In this document: in pieces, positions 35,156-43,630 of the stretch
Layout: each line of letters starts with the position of its first letter
Position numbering within the stretch: position 1 is the first letter of the stretch
NCBI RefSeq assembly: GCF_039909015.1
Contig: NZ_CP150919.1
Span: forward strand, 1,092,501 to 1,156,500
Reading direction: 5' to 3'
Length of the DNA: 64,000 nt
Origin: Pseudomonas grandcourensis
GTDB taxonomy: Bacteria > Pseudomonadota > Gammaproteobacteria > Pseudomonadales > Pseudomonadaceae
The notes under the pieces: generated by a model
What the model saw: only the letters and a program-made list of their open reading frames with translations
What the model was told of the DNA's origin: nothing
The model's database searches: none
Made by a program: the position numbers and the translations under genes

Positions 35156-36196
35156 TCAGTGCGAGTGCCGGTGATGGATGTCGGGAAAGTGCGGGTGACT
35201 GTGGACGATCGGTGAGTGTTGGTGCACATGGCTATGGGGTTGCACACCATCCCACTCAAAGTCATGTTCATGCTGATGATGCTCATCGTGGACATGCTTG
35301 TGGTCGTGGATTTGCGGTTCGTGCTGATGCTCGTGTGAGTGACTCTCGGTCAGATGAATCCAGACCCCAAGCCCCATCAGGCCGGCAGCGATCCAGAACA
35401 CCCACGTCACGGCTTCACCGAAAAACAGGATCGCTATCGCGGCTCCCAGGAACGGCGCCGTGGAAAAGTACGCACCGGTCCGCGCCGTACCAAGCCCGCG
35501 CAACGCCAGGACGAACAGCACCAGACTGACGCCATACCCCAAAAAGCCCACCAGCAGGGTTGGCCCAAGAAGCGACCATGCTGGCAGGTGCATACCCAGC
35601 GCGATCCCCAGCGCGCAATTGACGGCCCCGGCCACCAGCCCTTTGGTGCCGGCAATAAACAACGCATCCGACGCAGACACCTTGCGGGTGAGGTTGTTAT
35701 CAATGGCCCAACAAAAACACGCCACCGCCACCGTGACAGGCCCCAACCAGCCATGAACCTCTGCCGAAGTGCGAGGCCATGCCAACAACACGCCCCCGGC
35801 AACAATGGCCACCATCCCCGCAACAATGCGCCGGTCAGCGTTCTCCCGGAACACCACCCACGCCATCAGTGCGGTCAACACGGCTTCCAGGTTCAGCAAC
35901 AGTGATGCGGTGGTGCCAGAGGTGAGGGTGAGTCCAAACATCAATGAAACCGGACCCAGTACGCCACCGAACACAATAGCCCCGATGAACCACGGCCATT
36001 CAGGGGCGGTCAGGCCGGTCGGCTGCCAGCCACGATCACGGATCAGGCGGGTTAGCGTCAGCCCGACGCCGCTGCCCAGGTAAAGCAGGCCGGCGAGGAG
36101 GATGGGGGATACGTTCAAGCCTAGCCACTTGGCCAAGGGCGTGCTGGCGCCGAACAAGGCAGCAGCGCCTAGTGCGTAGAGAATGCTTTTGGTCAT
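35156..36196 (-). CDS. EamA/DMT-family transporter with a histidine-rich C-terminal tail
   Basis: 346 residues; ATG at 36196 (MTKSILYALGAAALFGASTP), with the longer frame to 36277 rejected as lacking a signal. Ten membrane helices in two EamA repeats to about residue 285, including the conserved SGTTASLLLNLEAVLTALM. The last 60 or so residues contain about 23 histidines in HxH steps (SHEHQHEPQIHDHKHVH). Such tails bind Zn, Ni or Co, so this may be a metal-related exporter or have a metal-sensing tail; usual DMT substrates are metabolites, and neither is proven. Confidence 0.9.
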   Translation of the reverse strand: MTKSILYALGAAALFGASTPLAKWLGLNVSPILLAGLLYLGSGVGLTLTRLIRDRGWQPTGLTAPEWPWFIGAIVFGGVLGPVSLMFGLTLTSGTTASLLLNLEAVLTALMAWVVFRENADRRIVAGMVAIVAGGVLLAWPRTSAEVHGWLGPVTVAVACFCWAIDNNLTRKVSASDALFIAGTKGLVAGAVNCALGIALGMHLPAWSLLGPTLLVGFLGYGVSLVLFVLALRGLGTARTGAYFSTAPFLGAAIAILFFGEAVTWVFWIAAGLMGLGVWIHLTESHSHEHQHEPQIHDHKHVHDEHHQHEHDFEWDGVQPHSHVHQHSPIVHSHPHFPDIHHRHSH

Positions 36197-36288
36197 TGTG
36201 GTTCCGGGGCTCAGGGGAGGCAGTCGTGAACAGGATACGCTTAGTGCCGCAAATGAGCGCCTGTGGCTTGTCCACACAACACAACCCC

Positions 36289-36381
36289 CTGTGGGAGCGG
36301 GCTTGCTCGCGAAGAGGCCAGCACATTCAACATCAATGTCGCCTGAACTGACGCCTTCGCGAGCAAGCCCGCTCCCACAGT
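36289..36381. repeat. Inverted pair of REP elements
   Basis: CTGTGGGAGCGGGCTTGCTC from 36289 and its reverse form to 36381 (GCCCGCTCCCACAG), about 45 bp apart. They lie between the divergently oriented ends of the DMT transporter start and fdsD stop. Confidence 0.88.
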
Positions 36382-36403
36382 TATTCAGCCCGAACTTCCA
36401 GGC

Positions 36404-36625
36404 CTAAGCCTCCCAACCCGCCCCAGTCACCGCCGCCTGCACCAGTGGGTGCAAATCCGCCCCCTGATGCTCCGTCTGCCAGGCCAGCAACTCCTTGCGC
36501 ATGCTCGGCGCCCAGTACATCTGCATATGATTGCGCACGCTGAGCACCGCCTGTTGCTGGTCCGGCTGGCTGGCGAAGTACTGGGCGATCTGGTTGGCCA
36601 TCTTGATCAGGTTGTCAGTACTCAT
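36404..36625 (-). CDS. fdsD: NAD-dependent formate dehydrogenase delta subunit
   Basis: 73 residues, the usual FdsD size. ATG at 36625 overlaps the fdsA stop by four bases (ATGA), so the upstream frame to 36712 is not used. NLIKMANQIAQYFASQPDQQQAV and HMQMYWAPSMRKELLAW are typical FdsD segments. FdsD is needed for assembly and stability of the soluble Fds formate dehydrogenase. It is the last gene of fdsGBAD; no fdsC (fdhD) follows it here. Confidence 0.93.
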   Translation of the reverse strand: MSTDNLIKMANQIAQYFASQPDQQQAVLSVRNHMQMYWAPSMRKELLAWQTEHQGADLHPLVQAAVTGAGWEA

Positions 36626-39498
36626 TTGCGCACCTCGGCTTTCTCGGGGTGCCGACGTTCTTTCAGCAGGCGATGTTGTTCGTCGCTGAATTCCTGAAAG
36701 CGCTTTTGCCACTCCGAAGGGTGATAAACGCGGCTGACTTCCACGGCTGTGACCTTGTATTCCGGACAGTTGGTGGCCCAGTCTGAGTTGTCGGTGGTAA
36801 TGACGTTAGCGCCCGATTCCGGGAAGTGGAAGGTGGTGTACACCACGCCCGGGGCGACCCGTTCGGTGATTCGCGCACGCAGTACGGTCTGCCCGGCGCG
36901 GCTGCCGATGCCGACCCAGTCACCTTCGTTGATTCCACGGCTCTCGGCGTCGGTCGGGTGGATTTCCAGGCGGTCTTCGTGGTGCCAGGCGACGTTTTCG
37001 GTACGTCGTGTCTGGGCGCCGACGTTGTACTGGCTGAGGATGCGCCCGGTGGTCAGCAGCAGCGGGTAGCGACTGTTGACCTTCTCCTCGGTAGGCACGT
37101 AGCCGGTAAGCATGAAGCGCCCCTTGCCGCGCACAAACTCTTCGATGTGCATGGTCGGCGTGCCGTCCGGTGCCTCGGCGTTGCACGGCCATTGCAGGCT
37201 GCCGTGACGATCCAGTTCGGCGTAGCTGACGTTGGTGAAGGTCGGCGTCAGGCTGGCGATCTCATCCATGATTTGCGATGGATGTTGGTAGTTCATTGGG
37301 TAGCCCAAGGCATTGGCCAGCGCCACGGTGCCTTCCCAGTCGGCCTTGCCGCCCAGCGGGTCCATGACCTTGCGCACCCGGGAGATGCGTCGCTCGGCGT
37401 TGGTGAAGGTGCCGTCTTTTTCCAGGAACGAGCAGCCCGGCAGGAACACGTGGGCGAACTTGGCGGTTTCGTTGAGGAAAATGTCCTGCACCACTATGCA
37501 TTCCATGGCCGACAGAGCCGCGGTGACATGCTGGGTATTGGGGTCGCTCTGGGCGATGTCTTCGCCCTGGCAATACAGGCCCTTGAAGCTGCCGCCCAAG
37601 GCTGCCTCGAACATGTTGGGGATACGCAGACCCGGGTCGGGTTGCAGGGTGACGTTCCAGGCCTGTTCAAACTGCGCCCGTACCACCTCGTTGGAGATGT
37701 GCCGGTAACCGGGCAACTCGTGGGGGAAGGAGCCCATGTCACAGGAGCCCTGCACGTTGTTCTGCCCCCGCAACGGGTTCACGCCCACGCCTTCGCGGCC
37801 AATGTTGCCGGTGGCCATGGCGAGGTTGGCAATGCCCATCACCGAGGTGCTGCCCTGGCTGTGCTCGGTGACACCCAGGCCGTAATAGATCGCTGCATTG
37901 CCACCGGTGGCATACAGGCGCGCTGCGGCACGGATGTCGGCAGCGGGAACACCGCAAACAGGGCCGAGGGCTTCCGGTGAGTTCTCCGCACGGCTGACGA
38001 ACTCGCTCCAGACCGCGAAATCACTGCCCTCGCAACGGGCGTCGATAAAGGCCTGGTTGAGCAGTCCTTCAGTGACAATCACATGAGCCAAGGCGTTGAG
38101 CATGGCGACGTTGGTACCGGGGCGCAGGGCCAAGTGATACTCGGCGCGGGCATGCACCGTGTCCACCAGATCGATGCGACGCGGGTCGATGACGATCAGC
38201 CGCGCGCCTTCACGCAGGCGGCGTTTGAGTTGGGAGGCGAACACCGGGTGGGCGTCGCTGGGGTTGGCACCCATCACCAGGATCACGTCGGCCTGCATCA
38301 CCGAGTCGAAACTCTGGGTGCCGGCGGACTCGCCCAGGGTTTGCTTCAAGCCATAGCCTGTGGGCGAGTGGCAGACCCGCGCACAGGTGTCGACGTTGTT
38401 GTTGCCGAAGGCGGCGCGCACCAGTTTCTGCACCAGATAGGTTTCTTCGTTGGTGCAGCGGCTGGAGGTGATGCCACCAATGGAATCGCGGCCATATTTT
38501 TGCTGCAGCCGACGGAATTCGCTGGCGGCATAGGTCACCGCCTCATCCCAGCTGACTTCCTGCCAAGGGTCGCTGATGTTTTTGCGGATCATTGGCTTGG
38601 TGATGCGATCCGGGTGGGTCGCATAGCCCCAGGCGAAGCGCCCCTTGACGCAGGAGTGGCCGTGGTTGGCTTGGCCGTTCTTGTCCGGAACCATGCGCAC
38701 CAACTGGTCGCCTTTCATCTCGGCACGGAACGAGCAACCCACACCGCAATAGGCACAGGTAGTGATCACGCTGCGTTCCGGTTGACCCAGTTCGACCACG
38801 CTTTTTTCCATCAGCGTCGCAGTAGGGCAGGCTTGCACACAGGCGCCGCAGGACACGCATTCCGAATCGAGGAAGTTATCGCCACCGGCAGCGGCCACAC
38901 GGGATTCAAAACCACGCCCGGTAATGGTCAGGGCGAAGGTGCCCTGGGTTTCTTCGCAGGCGCGCACGCAGCGGTTGCAGACGATGCACTTGCTCGGGTC
39001 GTAGTCGAAGTAAGGATTGGAGGTGTCTTTCACGTCCTCCAAATGGTTCTCGCCTTCATAGCCATAACGCACTTCCCGCAGGCCAACCTGGCCGGCGACG
39101 GTTTGCAGCTCGCAGTTGCCGTTGGCCGAGCAGGTCAGGCAGTCCAGCGGGTGATCGGAAATGTACAACTCCATCACGTTGCGGCGCAGGGTCGCGAGCT
39201 TGGGCGTCTGGGTGTGCACACTCATGCCTTCGCTGACCGGCGTGGTGCAGGACGCCGGATAACCGCGCATGCCGTCGATCTCCACCAGGCACATGCGGCA
39301 GGAGCCGAAGGCTTCCAGGCTGTCGGTGGCACAGAGTTTGGGAATGGTGGTGCCCAACAGCGCGGCGGCGCGCATCACCGAGGTGCCTTCGGGCACGCTG
39401 ATGCTGCGGCCGTCGATGTTCAGGGTGACTTGCACCTGGCTGTCGCGGGCCGGTGTACCCAGGTCGATATCGGTTTTCGGGTCGAAGAGAGTAATCAT
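36622..39498 (-). CDS. fdsA: NAD-dependent formate dehydrogenase alpha subunit (molybdopterin)
   Basis: 958 residues, normal for FdsA. An N-terminal [2Fe-2S] domain (FGSCRMCLVEIDG) and two 4Fe-4S pairs (CIVCNRCVRACEE, CVSCGACVQACP) lead into a 4Fe-4S site at CAYCGVGCSF. The bis-MGD domain contains VCHSPTGYGLKQT with the active-site cysteine as Mo ligand (not selenocysteine) and ITSSRCTNEE, ending in the molydopterin-dinucleotide domain (RRTENVAWHHEDRLEIHPTDAES). It oxidises formate to CO2 with electrons passed to NAD+ through FdsB/G. It overlaps fdsB by four bases. Confidence 0.97.
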   Translation of the reverse strand: MITLFDPKTDIDLGTPARDSQVQVTLNIDGRSISVPEGTSVMRAAALLGTTIPKLCATDSLEAFGSCRMCLVEIDGMRGYPASCTTPVSEGMSVHTQTPKLATLRRNVMELYISDHPLDCLTCSANGNCELQTVAGQVGLREVRYGYEGENHLEDVKDTSNPYFDYDPSKCIVCNRCVRACEETQGTFALTITGRGFESRVAAAGGDNFLDSECVSCGACVQACPTATLMEKSVVELGQPERSVITTCAYCGVGCSFRAEMKGDQLVRMVPDKNGQANHGHSCVKGRFAWGYATHPDRITKPMIRKNISDPWQEVSWDEAVTYAASEFRRLQQKYGRDSIGGITSSRCTNEETYLVQKLVRAAFGNNNVDTCARVCHSPTGYGLKQTLGESAGTQSFDSVMQADVILVMGANPSDAHPVFASQLKRRLREGARLIVIDPRRIDLVDTVHARAEYHLALRPGTNVAMLNALAHVIVTEGLLNQAFIDARCEGSDFAVWSEFVSRAENSPEALGPVCGVPAADIRAAARLYATGGNAAIYYGLGVTEHSQGSTSVMGIANLAMATGNIGREGVGVNPLRGQNNVQGSCDMGSFPHELPGYRHISNEVVRAQFEQAWNVTLQPDPGLRIPNMFEAALGGSFKGLYCQGEDIAQSDPNTQHVTAALSAMECIVVQDIFLNETAKFAHVFLPGCSFLEKDGTFTNAERRISRVRKVMDPLGGKADWEGTVALANALGYPMNYQHPSQIMDEIASLTPTFTNVSYAELDRHGSLQWPCNAEAPDGTPTMHIEEFVRGKGRFMLTGYVPTEEKVNSRYPLLLTTGRILSQYNVGAQTRRTENVAWHHEDRLEIHPTDAESRGINEGDWVGIGSRAGQTVLRARITERVAPGVVYTTFHFPESGANVITTDNSDWATNCPEYKVTAVEVSRVYHPSEWQKRFQEFSDEQHRLLKERRHPEKAEVRK

Positions 39499-41051
39499 TG
39501 TTCGGCCTCCGAGGCTTGCAGACCGAAGTCAGCGGGGAAGTGCTTGAGGGCGCTGGCCACGGGATAAGACGTCATGCCGCCCAACGCGCACAGCGAACCG
39601 TATTGCAGGGTGTCGCACAGGTCCTTGAGGATGATCACCTGCTCATCGCGACTGTTCTGGTCAGGTGCGGCCAGCAGACGGTCGATCACCTCTACGCCCC
39701 GGGTCGAGCCGATACGGCAAGGCGTGCATTTTCCACAGGATTCCTCGGCGCAGAACTGCATGGCGAAACTCGCCATGTGGGCCATGTCCAGGGTGTCGTC
39801 AGCCACTACCACACCACCGTGACCGAGCATCGCACCAATGGCCATAAAGGCTTCGTAATCCAGCGGTGTGTCGAATTGCGAAGGCGGCACCCAGGCGCCG
39901 AGCGGACCACCCACCTGCGCAGCCTTCAGCGGTCGGCCACTGGCGGTACCGCCGCCGTAGTCTTCCACCAGTTCCCGCAGGGTCAGGCCAAAGGCCCGTT
40001 CCACCAGCCCGCCGTGACGAATATTGCCCGCCAGCTGGAAGGGCATGGTGCCCAAAGAACGGCCCATGCCGTAGTCGCGATAGAACTGCGCGCCCTTGGC
40101 CAGAATCAGCGGCACCGAGGCCAACGTCAGCACGTTGTGCACCAGCGTCGGCAAGCCGAACAGCCCCTGCAACGCGGGAATCGGCGGCTTGGCGCGGACG
40201 ATCCCGCGCTTGCCTTCGAGGGAGTCCAGCAGCGCGGTTTCTTCACCGCAGATATAAGCACCGGCCCCGACCCGCACTTCCATATCGAAGGCCAGGCCAC
40301 TGCCGCCGACATCGGCGCCCAGGTAACCGGCTTCTCGGGCGATGTTCAACGCGGCCCGCAACGTGGCCACGGCATCCGGATATTCCGAGCGCACATAGAT
40401 GTAGCCGAAAGTGGCGCCGACGGTAATGCCGGCAATCGCCATGCCTTCGATCAGCAGGAAGGGGTCGCCTTCCATCAACATGCGGTCGGCAAAGGTGCCG
40501 GAGTCGCCTTCGTCGGCGTTGCATACAATGTACTTTTGCGCCGCCTGAGTGCCACGCACCGTGCGCCACTTGATCCCGGCCGGGAAGGCCGCGCCGCCAC
40601 GGCCACGCAGGCCCGAATCGAACACCGCCGTCGCGGTCTGCTCGCCGCCAATAGCGATGGCCTGGGTCAATCCCTCGAAACCACCGTGGGCCCGGTAGTC
40701 CTCCAGGGACAGCGGCCGGGTAATACCGGCGCGGGCGAACAGCAGGCGTTGTTGAGACTTGAGATAAGGCAGTTCTTCCACCAGTCCCAAGGCCAGCGGA
40801 TGAGCGGATGGGTTGTTCAGCGCTTCAAGCACCGAGGGTACATCGTCAGCCGTCAGCGGACCGAAGCCGATACGGCCCTGCGGCGTGTCCACTTCCAGCA
40901 GCGGCTCGAGCCAATACAGACCGCGAGAACTGGTGCGCTGCAACTCCAGCGGAAGATTGCGCTCCCGGGCCTGAGTGATCAGCGCCACCGAAACCTCATC
41001 GGCACCCACGGCACGGGCAAGGGAATCACAAGGCAGATAAAGAGTCGGCAT
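39495..41051 (-). CDS. fdsB: NAD-dependent formate dehydrogenase beta subunit (NuoF-like)
   Basis: 518 residues from ATG 41051, which overlaps the fdsG stop by one base. The NuoF-like domain has the FMN site GLRGRGGAAFPAGIKW, NAD-site NADEGDSGTFADR, YICGEETALLDSLEGKRG and the 4Fe-4S cysteines ESCGKCTPCRIG. An N-terminal thioredoxin-like domain of about 100 residues (GGRVMPTLYLPCDSL region) precedes it. It carries FMN and passes formate-derived electrons to NAD+. Four-base overlap with fdsA. Confidence 0.96.
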   Translation of the reverse strand: MPTLYLPCDSLARAVGADEVSVALITQARERNLPLELQRTSSRGLYWLEPLLEVDTPQGRIGFGPLTADDVPSVLEALNNPSAHPLALGLVEELPYLKSQQRLLFARAGITRPLSLEDYRAHGGFEGLTQAIAIGGEQTATAVFDSGLRGRGGAAFPAGIKWRTVRGTQAAQKYIVCNADEGDSGTFADRMLMEGDPFLLIEGMAIAGITVGATFGYIYVRSEYPDAVATLRAALNIAREAGYLGADVGGSGLAFDMEVRVGAGAYICGEETALLDSLEGKRGIVRAKPPIPALQGLFGLPTLVHNVLTLASVPLILAKGAQFYRDYGMGRSLGTMPFQLAGNIRHGGLVERAFGLTLRELVEDYGGGTASGRPLKAAQVGGPLGAWVPPSQFDTPLDYEAFMAIGAMLGHGGVVVADDTLDMAHMASFAMQFCAEESCGKCTPCRIGSTRGVEVIDRLLAAPDQNSRDEQVIILKDLCDTLQYGSLCALGGMTSYPVASALKHFPADFGLQASEAEQ

Positions 41052-41527
41052 CACGCGTCCTCCCGGCAAGCGTCAAGCAGGGCATCCAGACGCTCGGCAC
41101 TGAGCCGCGCATGCACCCGGCCATCCAGCTCCAGGGCGGGCGAACAGGCGCAGGCCCCAAGGCAATACACCGGGCGCAAACTGATGCTGCCGTCGGCACT
41201 GCTACCGTGATCGTCCAGTTGCAGACGCTCGCGCAACTGCGCGGCAAGCTGCTCGGCGCCACGGCTCTGGCACGACTCGGCCCGGCACAGCCGCAGGATA
41301 TGCCGCGCGGGCGGCGCGGTACGAAAGTCATGGTAAAAACTGATCACCCCACGAACCTCGGCCTGGCTCAGGTTGAGGGCATGGGCAATCTCGGGGACGG
41401 CGACATCGGGGATGTAACCGATGCGCTCCTGAATATCATGAAGAATGGGCAACAGCGCACCCGGGGTGCCCTTATGGCGCTCCAGCAGACTGTTGACCAC
41501 AGGCAGGTGCAACATCTCATCAGGCAT
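41051..41527 (-). CDS. fdsG: NAD-dependent formate dehydrogenase gamma subunit (NuoE-like)
   Basis: 158 residues; GAGGATTGCTGA precedes the ATG at 41527. Thioredoxin-fold [2Fe-2S] domain with ISFYHDFRTAPPARHILRLC, CRAESCQSRG, and the C-terminal YCLGACACSPAL giving the four cluster cysteines. It is the first gene of fdsGBAD; all starts overlap or nearly overlap the preceding stop, so they are co-translated. Regulation must come from the 41.5-41.7 kb region; no activator gene is adjacent. Confidence 0.95.
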   Translation of the reverse strand: MPDEMLHLPVVNSLLERHKGTPGALLPILHDIQERIGYIPDVAVPEIAHALNLSQAEVRGVISFYHDFRTAPPARHILRLCRAESCQSRGAEQLAAQLRERLQLDDHGSSADGSISLRPVYCLGACACSPALELDGRVHARLSAERLDALLDACREDA

Positions 41528-42124
41528 TCAGCAATCCTCACGGTCACGGACAAACCAGAAGGTCGTCGGTCGTCCGAAAGTGTCGGCTGCGGCATTCACA
41601 CCACGTCACGGTATCGTGGCATCTGCAGGCCGTCGGCCAGGGCACCCTGAGCGGGCATCTTGTTGCGCCCGGCACGGTCTTCGCCGCACCTCAATAGGGG
41701 CATAAAAGCCAGATTGCCACGCGGCCTTTGATTCGGCTGCACCAGAGCGACGTGTTTGGTTCTGTCTACGACCTTGTATTGAGTCTAGAAGAATGCGGCA
41801 TCAGGCGCCGTGCCAGAGGGGAGGTTGCCGGAGTTATGCACAGCGGATTGCCTGTGGAGAAGGTGACGATCAAGCCCGCTGGAAGGACTCGGAGGCTGGA
41901 AAAGCTGAGGCAGCCACCGTTCCTGCTGGCGACGTTGACATTGCCATTAGGCTACGACAGCATTAATCCCAATCGCGCCCGATCCTCTGGTGCTGGCTCA
42001 GTCCGGCATTACGTTCGGGCCTTCTTGTTTATGGAACATGGAAGTTGCCTAAACCAGCCCCTCCGAAGCTTTCCTTACGAAACCATCGGGGCTAATCCCA
42101 AATACCACTAAACACACAAAACCC
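41528..42124. other. About 600 bp upstream of fdsGBAD, no convincing gene
   Basis: Contains an open frame 41728-42111 (+, 127 residues). It has many arginines and prolines, no recognisable domain and no clear ribosome site, so I do not call it. The first 100 bp before fdsG must hold that operon's promoter. The segment may be a relic of a lost gene; I see no domain signature in any frame. Confidence 0.45.
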
Positions 42125-42220
42125 CTGTGGGAGCGAGCCTGCTCGCGAAAGCGCCAGCCCAACCACCACAAAAATCAGAACTGAAAGCCAACCCCCTGTA
42201 GGAGCGAGCCTGCTCGCGAA
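42125..42220. repeat. Two REP copies in direct orientation
   Basis: CTGTGGGAGCGAGCCTGCTC from 42125 and CTGTAGGAGCGAGCCTGCTC from 42196 run in the same direction, 71 bp apart, unlike the inverted doublets elsewhere in the window. Confidence 0.85.
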
Positions 42221-42282
42221 AAACGCATGGCAATCAACATCTGCTGTTGAATGACCACCGTCATAATGCGCGCAGCCTTGGG

Positions 42283-42325
42283 GATATTCCCCGCTCCCAC
42301 GCTATGCATGGAAGCGGGGAAAACC
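42283..42325 (-). terminator. Hairpin after the small exported protein gene
   Basis: On the - strand CCCCGCTTCC and GGGAGCGGGG form an imperfect stem around CATGCATAGCGTG, immediately after the stop of the 42767-42327 gene. No strong T-run follows, so it may be a weak or 3'-end-protecting terminator. Confidence 0.5.
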
Positions 42326-42326
42326 C

Positions 42327-42767
42327 TTAGCTAAGCTCACCGCAGAAAATATCGGGATTGCCATCGGCCGGGCTTGTCCGCAGCACCAGCGCATAACCGC
42401 CGGACCGCAGCGAGTCATAAGCCACGGGCACGCTCTTCCAGAGTTGGATGCCCGCCTGCTCGTTGAAGTTGTCAGTCACGATGCGATTGAGGGAATAGGC
42501 CGGCTTAAGCTCGTGCCTGGCGCAGCTTCCCGAGTAGATATAGGTATACAAGTGCGCCGGAATTGCAGTGCCATTGGGTACACCACCCACGAACAATGCG
42601 ATCGCCGTCTCACTACTGCTCAAGGGGGTCAGAATGGCCTGAGCGATATGCCCGGCATTGTGAGTAGTTGCATTCAAGGGAACGGCAACGATTTGCTTCG
42701 GGGCTGCACCAACCACGCAGATCCATCCTGCCGCTACCAGCAACGCCAGCGAAGTTACGACTTTCAT
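42327..42767 (-). CDS. Small exported protein of unknown function
   Basis: 146 residues; ATG at 42767 after GGGAGGTTTTACG, a strong ribosome site. Residues 1-22 (MKVVTSLALLVAAGWICVVG) are a signal peptide, cut near VGAAPKQI. The mature protein (about 124 residues) is mostly beta, with PAHLYTYIYSGSC and two to three cysteines that could form a disulfide. I recognise no family with certainty. Monocistronic, with REP elements on both sides. The upstream frame to 42980 lacks a signal. Confidence 0.75.
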   Translation of the reverse strand: MKVVTSLALLVAAGWICVVGAAPKQIVAVPLNATTHNAGHIAQAILTPLSSSETAIALFVGGVPNGTAIPAHLYTYIYSGSCARHELKPAYSLNRIVTDNFNEQAGIQLWKSVPVAYDSLRSGGYALVLRTSPADGNPDIFCGELS

Positions 42768-42890
42768 CGTAAAACCTCCCGCCTTGTAAGGGCTCGTTGA
42801 AGAGATCCCCCACTGAATTTTAGTCAGCTGTACAAATCCTGAGGTTATTCGGATGGCCGGTCCAATAGCCGTTGGGTTGTAGCAAACCCA

Positions 42891-42915
42891 CTGTAGGAGC
42901 GAGCTCGCTCGCGAA
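42891..42915. repeat. REP copy
   Basis: CTGTAGGAGCGAGCTCGCTC from 42891, single copy between the exported protein and DUF3077 genes. Confidence 0.8.
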
Positions 42916-43029
42916 AAACGCAAGACATCCACATATCCCGCTGAATACCCCGGCCCCCGCAACCCAGCCCGTTCCCACAAGCGTCATGCCTGACTTCTGA
43001 AATCTGAAGCTATTTCAGCGTTTCAATCA

Positions 43030-43347
43030 CTACCCCTCAGCCTTTACCCCCCCCCCCGCTTGCTTGGAGGCCGGCGTGCAAGTCCGATCCCGCGTCAGCA
43101 CCTTCACCGCATCATCCACCAATGCCTTGCTCAGCGAGGTCAGATAATGCGCGGCCCAAGCGTGACGGTCAGTGTCTCTGGCATAAGCAGCATCTTCAGT
43201 GAGCGTCTTGGCCAGGAACAGAAAATCGGAGGCCATTGACAACGCATCACCAAGAGGAACCCCGCGAGTGACATGAAACAGCGCTTGATCCGCGCAGTAG
43301 ATGGCCGGCGTCAGGCCAATGGTTTTGAGTTCGGGTTGTTCGGTCAT
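43030..43347 (-). CDS. DUF3077 family protein
   Basis: 105 residues, ATG at 43347 with GGAGGTGGCAA just upstream. LFHVTRGVPLGDALSMASDFLFLAKTL and ARDTDRHAWAAHYLTSLSKALVDD are typical of DUF3077, small pseudomonad proteins of unknown function often present in several copies. The start overlaps the stop of the 34-residue ORF at 43344-43448 (ATGA), so its translation depends on that ORF. An 11-base C tract at 43047-43057 lies within the last codons (three glycines), a possible slippage site that would change only the tail. Confidence 0.85.
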   Translation of the reverse strand: MTEQPELKTIGLTPAIYCADQALFHVTRGVPLGDALSMASDFLFLAKTLTEDAAYARDTDRHAWAAHYLTSLSKALVDDAVKVLTRDRTCTPASKQAGGGVKAEG

Positions 43348-43448
43348 TTGCCACCTCCGAGGATGGAGAGGCAATGGGGGAGGGGGTTACGCGATTGGGG
43401 GATGCGTAGAGGGGAAAGCCAAATTTCAAACGGATTGATACTGCGCAT
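43344..43448 (-). CDS. 34-residue leader ORF coupled to DUF3077
   Basis: Begins ATG at 43448 with AAGGAG seven bases upstream (43456-43461), a strong ribosome site, and reads MRSINPFEIWLSPLRIPQ, ending SILGGGK at a TGA that overlaps the DUF3077 ATG. It contains the DUF3077 Shine-Dalgarno (GGAGGTGG) within its last codons. The size and position match the short coupling ORF (icd/orfX-like) found before phage antirepressor genes under C4 RNA control. The peptide itself has no recognised domain. Confidence 0.7.
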   Translation of the reverse strand: MRSINPFEIWLSPLRIPQSRNPLPHCLSILGGGK

Positions 43449-43470
43449 TATCCAACTCCTTGATATGAGG

Positions 43471-43573
43471 AGCTGCCACGTTCGTTACCACACGAATGGG
43501 TGACAGCTGTGCGCAGGGTGGTAAACCGGGTATCAAGGAAACCGGCACGCCCGAGGGCGTCCCACGCACAGCC
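43471..43573 (-). ncRNA. C4-like antisense RNA and its target hairpin upstream of the DUF3077 leader
   Basis: On the - strand, GCTGTGCG (43572-43565) pairs with CGCACAGC (43513-43506), closing a domain with an inner hairpin ACGCCC/GGGCGT. Within it TCCTTGATA (43539-43531) is exactly complementary to TATCAAGGA at 43465-43457, which contains the leader ORF Shine-Dalgarno. TTACCAC (43524-43518) complements the GTGGTAA loop at 43491-43485. AGCTGTCAC (43508-43500) pairs with GTGGCAGCT (43479-43471) with one G-U. C4 RNA of phages P1/P7 likewise blocks a short ORF to which a downstream gene is coupled. Identity with C4 is inferred from layout, not from alignment. Confidence 0.55.
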
Positions 43574-43596
43574 GCCATAACTCACGCCGCAGGCAT

Positions 43597-43630
43597 AAAA
43601 AAAGCGCCTGATGACGTGATTGGGGGCGCT
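43597..43630 (-). terminator. Terminator-like hairpin upstream of the C4-like RNA
   Basis: On the - strand AGCGCC (43630-43625) and GGCGCT (43608-43603) are separated by a 16-base loop and followed by seven T. Transcription into the C4-like RNA either starts within or just after it or must read through. No promoter can be assigned. Confidence 0.65.

Noticed and set aside
38083..39567. 494-codon + strand frame opposite fdsA
   Set aside because: Shadow; FdsA carries all cluster and molybdopterin motifs on the - strand.
41728..42111. 127-codon + strand open frame upstream of fdsG
   Set aside because: No domain, weak ribosome site, Arg/Pro-rich and not followed by a terminator. Described under the empty region but not called.
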